Source: CAVPGP01 sp963704025 | Lineage (GTDB): Bacteria; Actinomycetota; Thermoleophilia; Gaiellales; Gaiellaceae | Assembly (NCBI GenBank): GCA_963704025.1 | Contig: CAVPGP010000003.1 | Coordinates: 496,001-560,000, forward strand | Length of the DNA: 64,000 nucleotides | Direction of reading: 5' to 3' | In this document: in pieces, positions 1-9,120 of the stretch | Position numbering within the stretch: position 1 is the first letter of the stretch | Layout: the number at the start of each line of letters is the position of its first letter | Made by a program: the position numbers and the translations under genes | The notes under the pieces: generated by a model | Seen by the model: the letters and a program-made list of their open reading frames with translations, nothing else | Database searches by the model: none | What the model was told of the DNA's origin: nothing

Positions 1-401
1 CGCTCGAGTACGCCCGGAGCCGCGAGACGATGGGCAGGCCGATCGCCGAGCACCAGTTGATCTCGGGGATGCTCGCCGACATGGAGACGAAGTGCGAGGC
101 GGCGCGCGGCCTGCTTTACAAGGTCGGCCAGCTGATCGACGAGGGCGCCGAGGGGCAGGAGCTGACGAAGCTCTCCGCCATGGCGAAGCTCTACTGCACC
201 GACGTGGCGATGGACGTCACCACCGACGCGGTGCAAGTGCTCGGAGGCTACGGCTACATCTCCGAGTACCCGGTCGAGCGGATGATGCGCGACGCCAAGA
301 TCACCCAGATCTACGAGGGCACGAACCAGATCCAGCGGCTCGTGATCGCCCGCGAGATGCTCAAGGAGAACCGCGCCTTCCTCCTCGCCGGTGTCGGCTG
401 A
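1..401 (+). CDS. Acyl-CoA dehydrogenase, C-terminal part (cut by window edge)
   Basis: This is the last ~133 residues of an acyl-CoA dehydrogenase, the FAD enzyme that makes trans-2-enoyl-CoA in fatty-acid or branched-chain acyl-CoA breakdown. The frame is open from base 3 and reads YARSRETMGRPI then AEHQLI, the usual start of the C-terminal helical domain. The QVLGGYGYISEYPVERMMRD stretch and the IYEGTNQIQ motif near the end, which contains or lies next to the catalytic base in the family, are intact. It ends with TGA at 399-401 and overlaps the GTG start of the next gene by 11 bases, so the two are probably co-transcribed. The N-terminal and FAD-binding parts lie outside the window, and the chain-length specificity cannot be read. 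Confidence 0.93.
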   Translation, partial: LEYARSRETMGRPIAEHQLISGMLADMETKCEAARGLLYKVGQLIDEGAEGQELTKLSAMAKLYCTDVAMDVTTDAVQVLGGYGYISEYPVERMMRDAKITQIYEGTNQIQRLVIAREMLKENRAFLLAGVG

Positions 402-1120
402 CTCCGACCCGGCGCGTAGCTTCGACCGCGCCGCGCTGGAGTACGAGCAGGGTCGGCCCGGCTGGCCCGAGGAGGCGCTTGAGCTCCTGCCGGTGCCGCG
501 CGAGGCGACCGTGCTCGACCTCGCCGCCGGGACGGGGAAGCTGACGCGGGTGCTGGCGCGGCGATATGCGCGCGTGGTCGCCGTCGAGCCGCTCGAGCCC
601 CTGCGCGAGATCCTCGACCACGTCGTTCCGGCCGCGGAGAGCTACGACGGCCGAGCCGAGGCGATCCCGCTGCCGGACGACGCCGTCGACGCGGTCTTCG
701 TCGCGCAGGCTTTTCACTGGTTCGCGAACGACGACGCCGTGGCCGAGATCGGGCGCGTCCTGAAGCCGGACGGCGTGCTGGTCCTGCTCTGGAACGAGGC
801 GCTCGAGCCGTCGCCGCTCCCGAAGGTGTACGCGCGCCGGCTCGGCGAGCTGCGCACGCTGGTCGAGTTCGCGCCCGCCGAGGAGACCGAGGGCGCGCTG
901 CTGCGCGGCGGCTTCGAGCAGCCGCAGACGGCGAGCGTGGAGCACGAGCAGGTCTCCAGCCGCGACGACGTGCTGGCGTTCGCAGCGTCGGTGAGCTGGG
1001 TCGCGAGCCGGCCCGAGGCGGAACGCACCGAGGTGCTCGCCGAGCTGGCCGAGCTCCTTCCCGAGGGGGAGTACCGATTCCCGATTCGGGCAGACGTCAG
1101 CTGGACGCGTCGGGCGCGCG
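391..1120 (+). CDS. Class I SAM-dependent methyltransferase, expected stop missing
   Basis: The protein starts at GTG 391 inside the preceding gene. Residues ~40-110 form a Rossmann methyltransferase core: VLDLAAGTGKLTRVLA is motif I and binds SAM, VVAVEPLEPLR supplies the acidic ribose contact, and DAVFVAQAFHWF is the post-II region typical of the UbiE/BioC-like group. The methyl acceptor is unknown. Homology-like sequence ends about base 1116 (RADVSWTRRA), but there is no stop there: the frame stays open to 2988, antisense through the next two genes, which is not believable protein. Neither of the other two forward frames stops before about 1234. Either the 3' end was altered or an indel displaced the stop; the end given here is approximate. 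Confidence 0.75.
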
Positions 1121-1185
1121 GCTCTGCGAGAGCGACGTTCACCTCACGTCGCCCGTGTCGGTGGCGCCTGCCGCTCCGGCCGGCG

Positions 1186-1734
1186 TCAGGACTTGCCGGC
1201 GCGCATCTTTGCCTTGTGCGCCCGCTTTTGCTCCTGATACCAGGCGAGCTTCTCGGCGGAGTCGACGTCGCCGAGCGTCGGGTGGCCCGGAACGAGCCCC
1301 TGCGCCTGCGGGACGCCGTACCGCTTCGCGAGCACGGAGCCGAGCGCGGTGATCTTCATCTGGCCGAAGCCGGGCAGCTCGCCGATGCGCCTGCGGAGGT
1401 CGTCCGCGTCCGCGGCCTCCGTCCACACGCGCTCCGCCTTGCCGCCGTACTCCTCGGCGACCAGCGCCGCCAGCTCGCGCACGCGCTCGGCCATCGCGCC
1501 GGGGAAGCGGTGGATCGCCGGGCGCTCCCGGAACGCGTCGTCGAGATCCATGGCAGCGAGCTTCTGCGGGTCGAGCGTCCCGACCCGCTGCTTGAGCACG
1601 AGCGGGCCGGAGAACGCCTTCTGCACCGGCACCTGCTGGTCGATCGCGAAGCCGATCAGCAGCGCCATCGGGTCCTGCGCGTTGAGGGCGTTCGCCTCGT
1701 CGGAGTCCGTGAACCAGAGCCGGTCGGGCGCCAT
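1186..1734 (-). CDS. HhH-GPD family base-excision DNA repair protein
   Basis: This 182-residue protein resembles the actinobacterial HhH-GPD group catalogued as TIGR03252, relatives of endonuclease III and AlkA. Visible features are the N-terminal helical part (DPMALLIGFAIDQQVPVQKAF), a helix-hairpin-helix stretch around LRRRIGELPGFGQMKITALG, and a C-terminal lysine/arginine-rich tail. No Cys cluster for a 4Fe-4S centre is present, unlike Nth or MutY, so it is not a canonical endonuclease III. The expected role is removal of damaged bases, but the substrate is not known. The ATG at 1734 is preceded by TATCCT with a 6-nt gap, which suggests a leaderless transcript. It converges on the methyltransferase and lies next to a GMC oxidoreductase on the same strand. 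Confidence 0.85.
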   Translation of the reverse strand: MAPDRLWFTDSDEANALNAQDPMALLIGFAIDQQVPVQKAFSGPLVLKQRVGTLDPQKLAAMDLDDAFRERPAIHRFPGAMAERVRELAALVAEEYGGKAERVWTEAADADDLRRRIGELPGFGQMKITALGSVLAKRYGVPQAQGLVPGHPTLGDVDSAEKLAWYQEQKRAHKAKMRAGKS

Positions 1735-1740
1735 GAGGAG

Positions 1741-1746
1741 AGGATA
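1741..1746 (-). promoter_or_regulatory. Putative -10 element TATCCT (leaderless HhH-GPD gene)
   Basis: TATCCT on the minus strand fits the TANNNT -10 pattern and ends 6 nt before the ATG at 1734, leaving no room for a Shine-Dalgarno leader. Confidence 0.55.
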
Positions 1747-1771
1747 CGCCCCGTGAAGCGGCCCGAGTGCG

Positions 1772-3060
1772 CTAGATGCCGTCCGCGATGCGGCCGGCGA
1801 CGGCGGCCACGGTCAGGTTCGTGTTCGAGCGCGGGGCTCCGGGACGAACGAGGCATCGGCGACGTAGAGGTTCTCGAACCCGCGCACGCGCCCGTCCGCC
1901 TCGGCGACCGCACCGAGGGCGCAGGTCCCGAACGGGTGGAAGAAGCCGCGCGCGTTCGCGCGGACGTGGTCGAGGGGGGCGACCTCGGGACCCGGACGGA
2001 TCTCGCGGGCGATCCACGGACGGATCTCCGCGGAGGCTGCCAGCTCGCGCAGCTCGGCGATCCCGTCGGCCACGACGTCGGCGTCCTCCGGCGCGGAGAG
2101 GAAGCCGTGCTCGATCGCGAGCGGCGTCTCCGGGTCCGGCCCGTTCAGGCGCACGCGGCCGCGCGATCGGGGCCGCATGTGGAACGCTCCGCCGCTGATC
2201 TCGACTCCCGTCTCGACGTCGTCGATCGCCGGAAAGAGGAAGAGCTCGCCGTCGCGGCGCGAGATCGTCACCTGACCCATCGGCAGCGGACCCCGGTGCT
2301 CGGCCAGCAGGCGATCGAGCTCATCGGTCTGCGCCCAGCCGATGCCTGTGCCGAGGTGGTCGCCGAGGTTCTCGCCGACGGGAAGGTGCGTGACGCCGCT
2401 GCGAAGCAGGATCGCAGGCGTTCCGTAGGCGCTCGCCGTCAGCACGACCGTGTCCGCCTCGAGCCCGCCGTGCGAGGTGACGACCGCCGTCGCCCGCTCC
2501 CCGTCGTGGAGGACGCGGTCGACGAGCGTCTCGCCGAGGATCGTCAGGTTGTCGCGGCCGCGGGCCGGATCGAGGTAGGCGAAGGCCGCATTCCAGCGAA
2601 CCCCGCCGACCATGTTCACCCGGTGGACGACGGCATCCCGGCCCCCGGCCGCGGCGAAGGCGGCGTGCCACGGCGTCAGCTCGTCGTCCTCGATCCGACG
2701 GGTGCGCAGCGTCTCCTCGGCCCGGTCGAGGTACGGCTCGATCGTCTCGTAGGACCAGTCGTGGCCCCACGCGTAGTCCGACGGCCGGCCCCGGAGGACG
2801 AGGCAGGCGTTGTGGGCCGAGCAGCCGCCGCGCACCCGCGCCCGGAGCTGCGAGCGGTCCTCGCGGTCCGTCTCCCAGGCGTGCGAGAAGGCGAGGCGCG
2901 TGCCGTCCAGGAGATCTGCCGGCCACCGTCCGCCGGCGAGAGGGCCGTAGTCGGGCCCCGCCTCGACGAGACAGACCGTGCGCCCTGAGTCCTCCGAGAG
3001 GCGGGAGGCGACGACGCATCCGGCCGTGCCGCCTCCGACGACGACGACGTCGTAGCGCAC
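1772..3060 (-). pseudogene. GMC-family FAD oxidoreductase, frameshifted near C-terminus
   Basis: This is a glucose-methanol-choline oxidoreductase, a flavoprotein that oxidises an alcohol or related substrate. The N-terminus shows the dinucleotide-binding RYDVVVVGGGTAGCVVASRL, followed by the family's RGGCSAHN and the C-terminal FHPFGTCALG, which holds the active-site histidine region. The start used is GTG 3060 (MRYDVVVV). After LYVADASFVPE the frame runs into a premature stop at about 1813. One extra C near position 1837 restores the standard ending APRSNTNLTVAAVAGRIADGI down to TAG at 1772-1774. The break is therefore a single-base deletion, either a sequencing error or a recent mutation. 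At ~430 residues it is shorter than typical GMC enzymes (~500-550). The substrate is unknown. Confidence 0.82.
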
Positions 3061-3138
3061 TCCACGATTGAAGTGGATGCGCGCCCGCCGGACAAGCTTC
3101 GCGCGTGTCGTTTCGCGGCGAGAGGGAACCCTCGCTGC

Positions 3139-3345
3139 ATGTCCGAGACACACCATCATCCGGCTGAGGCGGCGAAGGAGCTCGCGCACGAGGCCGAGGA
3201 GAAGGCAGCGGAGCTCGTGCACGAGGCGGAGGCCGGGGAAAGCGCGCGCACGCCGCTGATCGTCCTGGCGGGCGTGGTAATCGTCGCGGCCGTGGTCGTG
3301 GCCGTCGTGCTCGCGATCGCGCTCGCCGTCTACTACGCCGCCTAG
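3139..3345 (+). CDS. Small single-pass membrane protein with His-rich, Ala/Glu-rich head
   Basis: This 68-residue protein starts at ATG 3139, preceded by the purine-rich AGAGGGAA. Residues 1-35 begin MSETHHHPAEAAKEL and form a charged, probably helical Ala/Glu/Lys/His segment with heptad-like spacing. Residues 40-68 form one strong hydrophobic helix (PLIVLAGVVIVAAVVVAVVL) ending at YYAA. The topology would be a short cytoplasmic helix anchored in the membrane. I do not recognise a family. It is divergent from the GMC oxidoreductase and 200 bp upstream of lhr, so there is no clear partner. An in-frame upstream ATG at 3073 would add 22 unconvincing residues overlapping the divergent gene. Confidence 0.6.
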   Translation: MSETHHHPAEAAKELAHEAEEKAAELVHEAEAGESARTPLIVLAGVVIVAAVVVAVVLAIALAVYYAA

Positions 3346-3532
3346 CCCTCGTCCCGCAGCGGGGAGAATCCGTCCACAATCGTCACAGTTGCGTGCGTCC
3401 GCGGCGCCTACGCTTCGGTTGGTCCCCGGGTGGGTGGGGGTTAGGGACGGGCAATGAGTAGCTGCTGGTCCCGAGCGTCCCGTGGATTCCGCGTGCCGCT
3501 CAGGGTGCGCGCACAAACACACGTTCGGACGG

Positions 3533-3538
3533 TACCCT
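3533..3538 (+). promoter_or_regulatory. Putative -10 element TACCCT (leaderless lhr)
   Basis: TACCCT lies 6 nt upstream of the ATG at 3545. The same hexamer at nearly the same distance precedes nei at 11523. The preceding 190 bp of intergenic DNA shows no other gene. Confidence 0.5.
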
Positions 3539-3544
3539 TGTCCC

Positions 3545-6500
3545 ATGGACCCGCTCGCGCATTTCAGGCCGGAGACGCGGGCCTGGTTCGAGGGCGCGTT
3601 CGCGGGGCCGACACCTGCGCAATCGCTCGGCTGGCCGGCGATCGCCTCCGGCGAGCACGTCCTGATCCAGGCACCGACCGGCTCGGGCAAGACCTTGACC
3701 GCGTTCCTGCACGCGATCGACCGGCTCTCCGGCGCGACCGGCCCAGATGAGACCGGCCCGGATGAGACCGGCCCAGATGAGACCGGCCCAGATGAGACCG
3801 GCCCAGATGAGACCGGCCCAGATGAGCCCGGAGCAGATCGACCCCGCGGGCTGCGCGTGCTCTACGTCTCGCCGCTGAAGGCCCTCAACTACGACATCGA
3901 GCGCAACCTCCGCGGCCCGCTCGCCGGGCTCGGGTCGGACATCAGGGTCGCCGTGCGCACCGGCGACACGCCCGCCAAGGAGCGGCGCGACATGATCAAG
4001 CACCCGCCCGACATCTTGATCACGACGCCCGAGTCGCTCTTCCTGCTGCTCACCTCACAGGCCTCCGAGACGCTGCGCGGCGTCGAGACGCTGATCGTCG
4101 ACGAGGTGCACGCCGTCGCCGGGACGAAGCGAGGGGCCCACCTGGCCCTCTCCGTCGAGCGCCTCGAGCGCATCGCCGCCAAGCCGTTCCAGCGGATCGG
4201 GCTCTCAGCCACCCAGCGCCCGCTCGAGGAGATCGGCAGGTTCGTCTCCGGCGGCCGCCCGATCCGCCTGGTCGACGCGGGCGTGACGAAGGAGCTCGAC
4301 CTGCGCGTGGTGGTGCCGGTCGAGGACATGCGCGAGCTGCAATCGACCGCCGGGCTGCCGACGCCGGTCCTCTCCGACGGCGTCGAGATGAACCCCGGCG
4401 TCGAGCTGAGCTCGCAGTCGATCTGGCCGTCGATCTACCCGGCGATTCTCGAGCTCGTCAAGGAGCACCGCTCGACGATCGTCTTCGTCAACAACCGCCG
4501 CCTCGCCGAGCGTCTCGCCCTGCGGCTGAACGAGCTCGCGGAGGAGGAGATCGCGCGCGCCCACCACGGCTCGCTGGCGCGCGAGCAGCGTGTGCAGGTC
4601 GAGGAGGATCTGAAGGCGGGGCGGATCCCGTGCCTCGTCGCCACCTCGTCGCTCGAGCTCGGCATCGACATGGGCGCGGTCGACCTCGTGATCCAGGTCG
4701 AGTCGCCCAAGTCCGTCGCCCGCGGGCTGCAGCGGGTCGGCCGGGCGGGGCACACGCTGGGCGAGGTCTCGCGCGGCCGGATCTTCCCCAAGTTCCGCGG
4801 CGACCTGCTCGAGGCGGCGGTCGTGGCGCGTGCGATGCGGGAGGGCGCGATCGAGGAGACGAGGATCCCACGCAACCCGCTCGACGTGCTCGCACAGCAG
4901 ATCGTCGCGATCAGCGCGCAGGAAGAGCTTTCGGTCGACGACCTGCACGCGCTCGTTCGCCGCGCCTATCCGTTCGCGGAGCTCTCGCGGACGCAGCTCG
5001 AGAACGTGCTCGACATGCTCGCGGGCCGGTACCCCTCCGACGAGTTCGCCGAGCTCCGTCCGCGCATCGTCTGGGACCGCACGGGCAACGTCATCCGAGG
5101 CCGCGAAGGCGCGCGCCGCCTCGCCGTCACGAACGCCGGCACGATCCCCGACCGCGGGCTCTTCGGCGTCTTCCTCGCCGACGGCGGCGGCCGCGTCGGT
5201 GAGCTGGACGAGGAGATGGTCTACGAGGCGCGCGCGGGGCAGACGTTCCTCCTCGGCGCGTCGTCGTGGCGGATCGAGGAGATCACGCGCGACCGGGTGC
5301 TCGTCTCGCCGGCTCCGGGCGTGCCGGGCGCGATCCCGTTCTGGAAGGGCGAGGGCGTCGGACGTCCGTACGAGCTGGGGGAGAAGATCGGCCGCGCCAC
5401 CCGCGAGCTGGTCGCCGCCACCGAGGAGAAGGCGCTGGCCCGCCTCCAGGACGAGTACGCCCTGGACGAGCGCGCGGCGCGGAACCTGCTCACCTTCCTC
5501 GGTGAGCAGCTGGCTGCGACGGGCGCCGTGCCCTCCGACCGCACGATCGTCGTCGAGCGCTTTCGGGACGAGATCGGGGACTGGCGCGTGACGCTGCTGA
5601 CGCCGTTCGGCGCCCGCGTGCACGCGCCCTGGGCGCTCGCCCTCCAGGCGCGCATCCGCGACTCGCTCGGCCTGCAGGCGAGCTCGATCTGGTCGGACGA
5701 CGGTGTCGCACTCCACTTCCCCGACGCGGATCAGCCGCCGCCGACGGCCGAGATCCTCGTCGACCCGGACGAGCTGGAGGACCTCGTCGTGCAGGAGGTG
5801 GGGGAGACGGCGCTCTTCGGCGCGCGGTTCCGCGAGAACGCCGCGCGCTCGCTGTTGATCCCGCGCCGCCGCCCCGGCGAGCGGACGCCCCTGTGGCAGC
5901 AGCGCCTGAAGGCGCAGGGGCTGCTGCAGGTCGCCCGCAAGTACGGCTCGTTCCCCGTCATCCTGGAGACGTACCGGGAGGTGCTGCAGGACGTCTTCGA
6001 CCTGCCGGCGCTGAAGCGGATCCTGCACGGGCTGAAGACGCGCGAGCTCGACCTCGTCGACGTCGAGACGGCATCCGCCTCGCCGTTCTCGTCGTCGCTC
6101 CTGTTCGACTACATCGCCACCTACATGTACGAGGACGACACCCCGCCGGCCGAGCGGCGCGCCGCTGCGCTCTCGCTCGACCGTGACCTGCTGAAGGAGC
6201 TGCTCGGCCAGGAGGAGCTGCGCGACCTGATCGACGCGACGGCGCTCGAGGAGGTCGAGGCGAGCCTGCTCGGCGATCCGAAGACCCCCGATCACCTGCA
6301 CGACCTGCTCCGCCTGCGCGGCGACCTGCGCGAGGGCGAGTACGACGCCGCGCTCGCCGGGCCGCTGCTGCAGGAGCGGCGGGCGCTCCATGTCCGGTTC
6401 GCCGGCGAGCAGCGGCTGATCGCCGCCGAGGACGCCGGCCGCTACCGCGACGCGCTCGGGATCATGCCTCCAGGCGGGCTGCCTGACGCCTTCCTCGAGG

Positions 6501-7924
6501 CGGTGCCGGACGCCCTCGAGTCGCTCGTCGCCCGGTTTGCGCGCGGCCGGGGCCCGTTCACCACGCAGCAGGCGAACGAGCGCTTCGGGCGGGACGTCGA
6601 GCCGGTCCTCCAGGGGCTCGAGCGCGCCGAGCGGTTGCTTCGCGGCGAGCTCCGGCCGGGCGGCACAGAACGGGAGTGGTGCGACCCCGACGTCCTCCGC
6701 CGCCTTCGCCGCGCCTCGCTCGCGGCGCTGCGCAAGGAGGTCGAGCCGGCAGAGCAGGCCGCCTACGGGCGCTTCCTGCCGAGCTGGCACGCGATCGACC
6801 GGCGCGCGTCCCTCCGCGAGGCCCTCGTGCCGCTGCAGGGGCTGCCGCTCCCAGCGGCGCTCTGGGAGTCCGAGGTGCTCCCGCGCCGCGTGCCGGGGTA
6901 CCGCCCCGAGCAGCTCGACCAGCTCTGCGCATCCGGCGAGCTCGTCTGGGTGGGCGCGGGCCTCGACCGGGTCGCCGTCTACTTCCGCGAGGACGCGCCC
7001 GTGCTCGGACGGCCGGGCGCCGCCGACCGGCCCGAGGGCGGGAGCCACGACCGGATCCGCGCCGCGCTCGCCGAGCGGGCGGAGTTCTGGCACGACCTGC
7101 TCGCGGCCACCGGCCTGGAGCCGGACGAGGCGCTGCCGCCCCTCTGGGACCTCGTCTGGGCCGGCGAGGTCACGAACGACGCGTGGCAGCCGCTGCGTGC
7201 GGCTCGCCGCTACGGCGCGCCGAAGGCGGAGCGCCGGCCGCGCCGGTTCTCGCGCCGACGCGCAACGTTGATCACGGCCACGCAGGGCCGCTGGTCGACG
7301 ACGGACCGCCTTTTCGCCGGCGAGCGCGACCCGCGCTCGCTCGCCGAGCTCCTGCTCGAGCGCCAGGGAATCGTGACCCGAGACGGCGTCCGGGGCGAGG
7401 GGATCGCCGGTGGGTACGGCGCCGTCTACGCGGAGCTGCGCGCGCTCGAGACGCTCGGTCTCTGTCGGCGCGGCTATTTCGTCGAGGGTCTCGGCGGGGC
7501 GCAGTTCGCGCTCGGCGGCGCGGTGGAGCGGCTCCGGGAGCTGCGCCCGCGGGAGGACGACGAGCCGGAGGCGCTCGTGCTCGCGGCCGCCGACCCGGCG
7601 CAGCCCTACGGGTCCTCGCTGCCGTGGCCCAGACGCGCGGGCGCGCGGGCAGCACGCGTCGCCGGCGCCTTCGTGGTCCTTCTCGGCGGCGAGCCCGCGC
7701 TCTACGTGGAACGGGGAGGCCGGACGCTCGTGCCGCTGCGCGACCCGGACGAATCGTGGCTGCGGCCGGCGCTCGACGCGCTCGTCGCACATGTGAAGTC
7801 GCGCGGCGGCCGACTCGCGGTCGAGCGCTTCGACGGCGAGCCCGTCGCGGGCACGGAGGTGATGACGCTGCTCGTCGAGGCCGGCTTCCTCGCCGGACCG
7901 CGCCGCGCCGTGCTGCGTCCCTAA
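3545..7924 (+). CDS. lhr: Lhr family ATP-dependent DNA helicase (large, with Lhr C-terminal domain)
   Basis: At 1459 residues this matches the size of full-length actinobacterial Lhr, a 3'-5' superfamily 2 DNA translocase and DNA:RNA helicase linked to DNA damage tolerance. Visible motifs are Walker A at residues 43-50 (APTGSGKT), the DEVH box (LIVDEVHAVAG), motif III (IGLSATQRPLEEI), motif IV (STIVFVNNRRLAERL), and motifs V-VI (GIDMGAVDLVIQ, SVARGLQRVGRAGH). The C-terminal ~600 residues correspond to the Lhr-CTD winged-helix/beta-barrel region. The start ATG 3545 is chosen because it begins the family's MDPLAHF-like N-terminus and sits just after a TACCCT box. An odd insertion of six GPDET units (residues ~64-94), encoded by a 15-bp tandem repeat, lies between motifs Ia-side sequences and is unlikely to be functional. 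Confidence 0.95.
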   Translation: MDPLAHFRPETRAWFEGAFAGPTPAQSLGWPAIASGEHVLIQAPTGSGKTLTAFLHAIDRLSGATGPDETGPDETGPDETGPDETGPDETGPDEPGADRPRGLRVLYVSPLKALNYDIERNLRGPLAGLGSDIRVAVRTGDTPAKERRDMIKHPPDILITTPESLFLLLTSQASETLRGVETLIVDEVHAVAGTKRGAHLALSVERLERIAAKPFQRIGLSATQRPLEEIGRFVSGGRPIRLVDAGVTKELDLRVVVPVEDMRELQSTAGLPTPVLSDGVEMNPGVELSSQSIWPSIYPAILELVKEHRSTIVFVNNRRLAERLALRLNELAEEEIARAHHGSLAREQRVQVEEDLKAGRIPCLVATSSLELGIDMGAVDLVIQVESPKSVARGLQRVGRAGHTLGEVSRGRIFPKFRGDLLEAAVVARAMREGAIEETRIPRNPLDVLAQQIVAISAQEELSVDDLHALVRRAYPFAELSRTQLENVLDMLAGRYPSDEFAELRPRIVWDRTGNVIRGREGARRLAVTNAGTIPDRGLFGVFLADGGGRVGELDEEMVYEARAGQTFLLGASSWRIEEITRDRVLVSPAPGVPGAIPFWKGEGVGRPYELGEKIGRATRELVAATEEKALARLQDEYALDERAARNLLTFLGEQLAATGAVPSDRTIVVERFRDEIGDWRVTLLTPFGARVHAPWALALQARIRDSLGLQASSIWSDDGVALHFPDADQPPPTAEILVDPDELEDLVVQEVGETALFGARFRENAARSLLIPRRRPGERTPLWQQRLKAQGLLQVARKYGSFPVILETYREVLQDVFDLPALKRILHGLKTRELDLVDVETASASPFSSSLLFDYIATYMYEDDTPPAERRAAALSLDRDLLKELLGQEELRDLIDATALEEVEASLLGDPKTPDHLHDLLRLRGDLREGEYDAALAGPLLQERRALHVRFAGEQRLIAAEDAGRYRDALGIMPPGGLPDAFLEAVPDALESLVARFARGRGPFTTQQANERFGRDVEPVLQGLERAERLLRGELRPGGTEREWCDPDVLRRLRRASLAALRKEVEPAEQAAYGRFLPSWHAIDRRASLREALVPLQGLPLPAALWESEVLPRRVPGYRPEQLDQLCASGELVWVGAGLDRVAVYFREDAPVLGRPGAADRPEGGSHDRIRAALAERAEFWHDLLAATGLEPDEALPPLWDLVWAGEVTNDAWQPLRAARRYGAPKAERRPRRFSRRRATLITATQGRWSTTDRLFAGERDPRSLAELLLERQGIVTRDGVRGEGIAGGYGAVYAELRALETLGLCRRGYFVEGLGGAQFALGGAVERLRELRPREDDEPEALVLAAADPAQPYGSSLPWPRRAGARAARVAGAFVVLLGGEPALYVERGGRTLVPLRDPDESWLRPALDALVAHVKSRGGRLAVERFDGEPVAGTEVMTLLVEAGFLAGPRRAVLRP
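3736..3825 (+). repeat. 15-bp tandem repeat, six copies, inside lhr
   Basis: Six head-to-tail units of GACCGGCCCAGATGA, one with a single A-to-G change, encode repeated Gly-Pro-Asp-Glu-Thr and keep the reading frame. The unit shares AGACCGGC with the argD repeat at 48056 and, on the opposite strand, GACCRGCCCAG with the repeat at 30213. Copy number is likely to vary by slippage. Confidence 0.95.
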
Positions 7925-7992
7925 GAAGCTCTCACAGAACGAAGCACGGGCTGTCTGAACGCGCTGGTCGGCGCGCTGCCGCGTCCTCGGTT

Positions 7993-9030
7993 GGGCCGGT
8001 AGCGCTGCTCATGCTTATCCGGTTAGCTCCGTCCGGGTTGCGTCGTATCGTTGCTGGATGTCGCGTCCCGGTTTCCCGCGCTCGGTGATCGAGTTCCAGG
8101 TCCGGTTTGCGGACGAAGGGGCGTGCCGGTCGTATCTGTTTGCTTCCCGCTGGCCGGAGGGGTTCTGTTGTCCCGCCTGCGGGGGCGGCGAGGTTGGCGC
8201 CGAGCAGCGCCGTCACCTCTGGCAGTGCCGGGCCTGCGGTCGACAGACGTCGGTGACGGCGGGGACGGCGATGCACAAGACGCACTTGCCGCTGACGCTG
8301 TGGTTCTGGGCCGCTTACCTGGTCGCAACCCACGGACCGGGCATCTCGGCGCTGCAGCTGCAACGCCAGCTCGGGATCTCCCGCTACGAGACGGCGTGGA
8401 CGATCCTGCACAAGCTGCGTCGGGCGATGGTGGCACCGGAGCGCGAGCCGCTCACCGGCGAGGTCGAGGTCGACGAGGGCTTCCTGGGTGGCCGGGACAC
8501 CGACCTCCGCGGCGGGCGCCAACGCGACGGAAAACCGCTCGTCGGGATCGCGGTCGAGGTGCGCGGCAACGGCTCCGGGCGTCTGCGGCTGCAGCTGCTG
8601 CCCGATGCCTCCGCCGCCTCGCTGACGCCCTTTGTCGCTTCTAGCGTGTCCGCCGGCGCGATCGTCCACACCGACGGCTGGGCGGGCTACAGCGCCTTGC
8701 CGGCTGCCGGTTTCGACCACCAGCCCCGAAAGCAGCGCGCCCGCCTCCCCGACCGCGAGTGGGTCCTGCCCCGCGCGCACCGGGCGCTCTCGAACCTCAA
8801 GACCTGGCTCCAGGGCACCCATCACGGCGTCTCCCCGAACCACCTCCAGGTCTACCTCGACGAGTTCGTCTTCCGTCACAACCGCCGCCGCACACCCCTC
8901 GCCGGCTTCCAAACGCTGCTCGGCCTCGGAGCCGCGCACGAACCGACCACCTACCAACAGATCACCCGCCGCAAGCCGCGAAACCGCCCCGCGGAGCAAA
9001 GCGGATAAGCATGAGCGCTGCTATCTGCCC
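7993..9030 (+). mobile_element. IS1595-family insertion sequence (complete, ~1.04 kb)
   Basis: A single transposase gene is bracketed by imperfect inverted repeats of about 29 bp. The left end begins GGGCCGGTAGC at 7993, and the complement of the right end begins GGGCAGATAGC at 9030. The inner 15 bases, GCTCATGCTTATCCG (8007-8021 and its complement 9002-9016), are identical. Ends starting with GG are usual for this family. A 7-bp direct repeat GCGTCCT at 7981-7987 and 9036-9042 could be the remnant of the 8-bp target duplication, but it lies 5 bp outside the ends defined here, so the outer boundaries are uncertain by a few bases. It sits between lhr and the nitronate monooxygenase gene and interrupts neither. 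Confidence 0.88.
8058..9008 (+). CDS. IS1595-family (ISXO2-like) transposase
   Basis: The 316-residue protein has the two-part layout of the family. The N-terminal zinc ribbon has CPAC (residues ~36-39) and CRAC plus TSVTAGTAMHKTHLPL, followed by a helix-turn-helix region. The ISXO2-like DDE domain then shows EVEVDEGFLGG (first Asp), IVHTDGWAGY (second Asp) and the VLPRAHRALSNLKTWLQGTH stretch before FRHNRRRTP, which contains the conserved His/Asn region. No frameshift or internal stop is seen, so the enzyme may be active. The start ATG is just inside the left inverted repeat. This is a cut-and-paste DNA transposase and carries no passenger gene. Confidence 0.93.
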   Translation: MSRPGFPRSVIEFQVRFADEGACRSYLFASRWPEGFCCPACGGGEVGAEQRRHLWQCRACGRQTSVTAGTAMHKTHLPLTLWFWAAYLVATHGPGISALQLQRQLGISRYETAWTILHKLRRAMVAPEREPLTGEVEVDEGFLGGRDTDLRGGRQRDGKPLVGIAVEVRGNGSGRLRLQLLPDASAASLTPFVASSVSAGAIVHTDGWAGYSALPAAGFDHQPRKQRARLPDREWVLPRAHRALSNLKTWLQGTHHGVSPNHLQVYLDEFVFRHNRRRTPLAGFQTLLGLGAAHEPTTYQQITRRKPRNRPAEQSG

Positions 9031-9085
9031 GCCCTGCGTCCTTGCATCGCACTCGCCCAGCACGCCCAGCCAGCGCGTGGTCATT

Positions 9086-9104
9086 CAGTTAGAGCTTCTA
9101 ACTG
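9086..9104. terminator. Small inverted repeat after nitronate monooxygenase gene
   Basis: CAGTTAGA and TCTAACTG pair across a 3-nt loop. The hairpin follows the 3' end of the leftward gene ending at 9121 and precedes the IS right end. It is short and has no clear T-run, so its terminator role is tentative. Confidence 0.4.
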
Positions 9105-9120
9105 CGACGTCCGCGAAGTG

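Noticed and set aside
391..2988. An 865-residue protein starting with a methyltransferase
   Set aside because: Everything after about residue 245 is antisense to well-supported HhH-GPD and GMC genes and has arginine-rich shadow composition.
3736..3825. CRISPR-like array in lhr
   Set aside because: Units are head-to-tail with no spacers and encode in-frame pentapeptides; it is a minisatellite. The same applies to 30213-30310 and 48056-48130.
4205..7792. A 1195-residue minus-strand open frame opposite lhr
   Set aside because: The composition is typical of the antisense frame of a GC-rich gene, and it lacks any recognisable domain; lhr on the plus strand has all helicase motifs.
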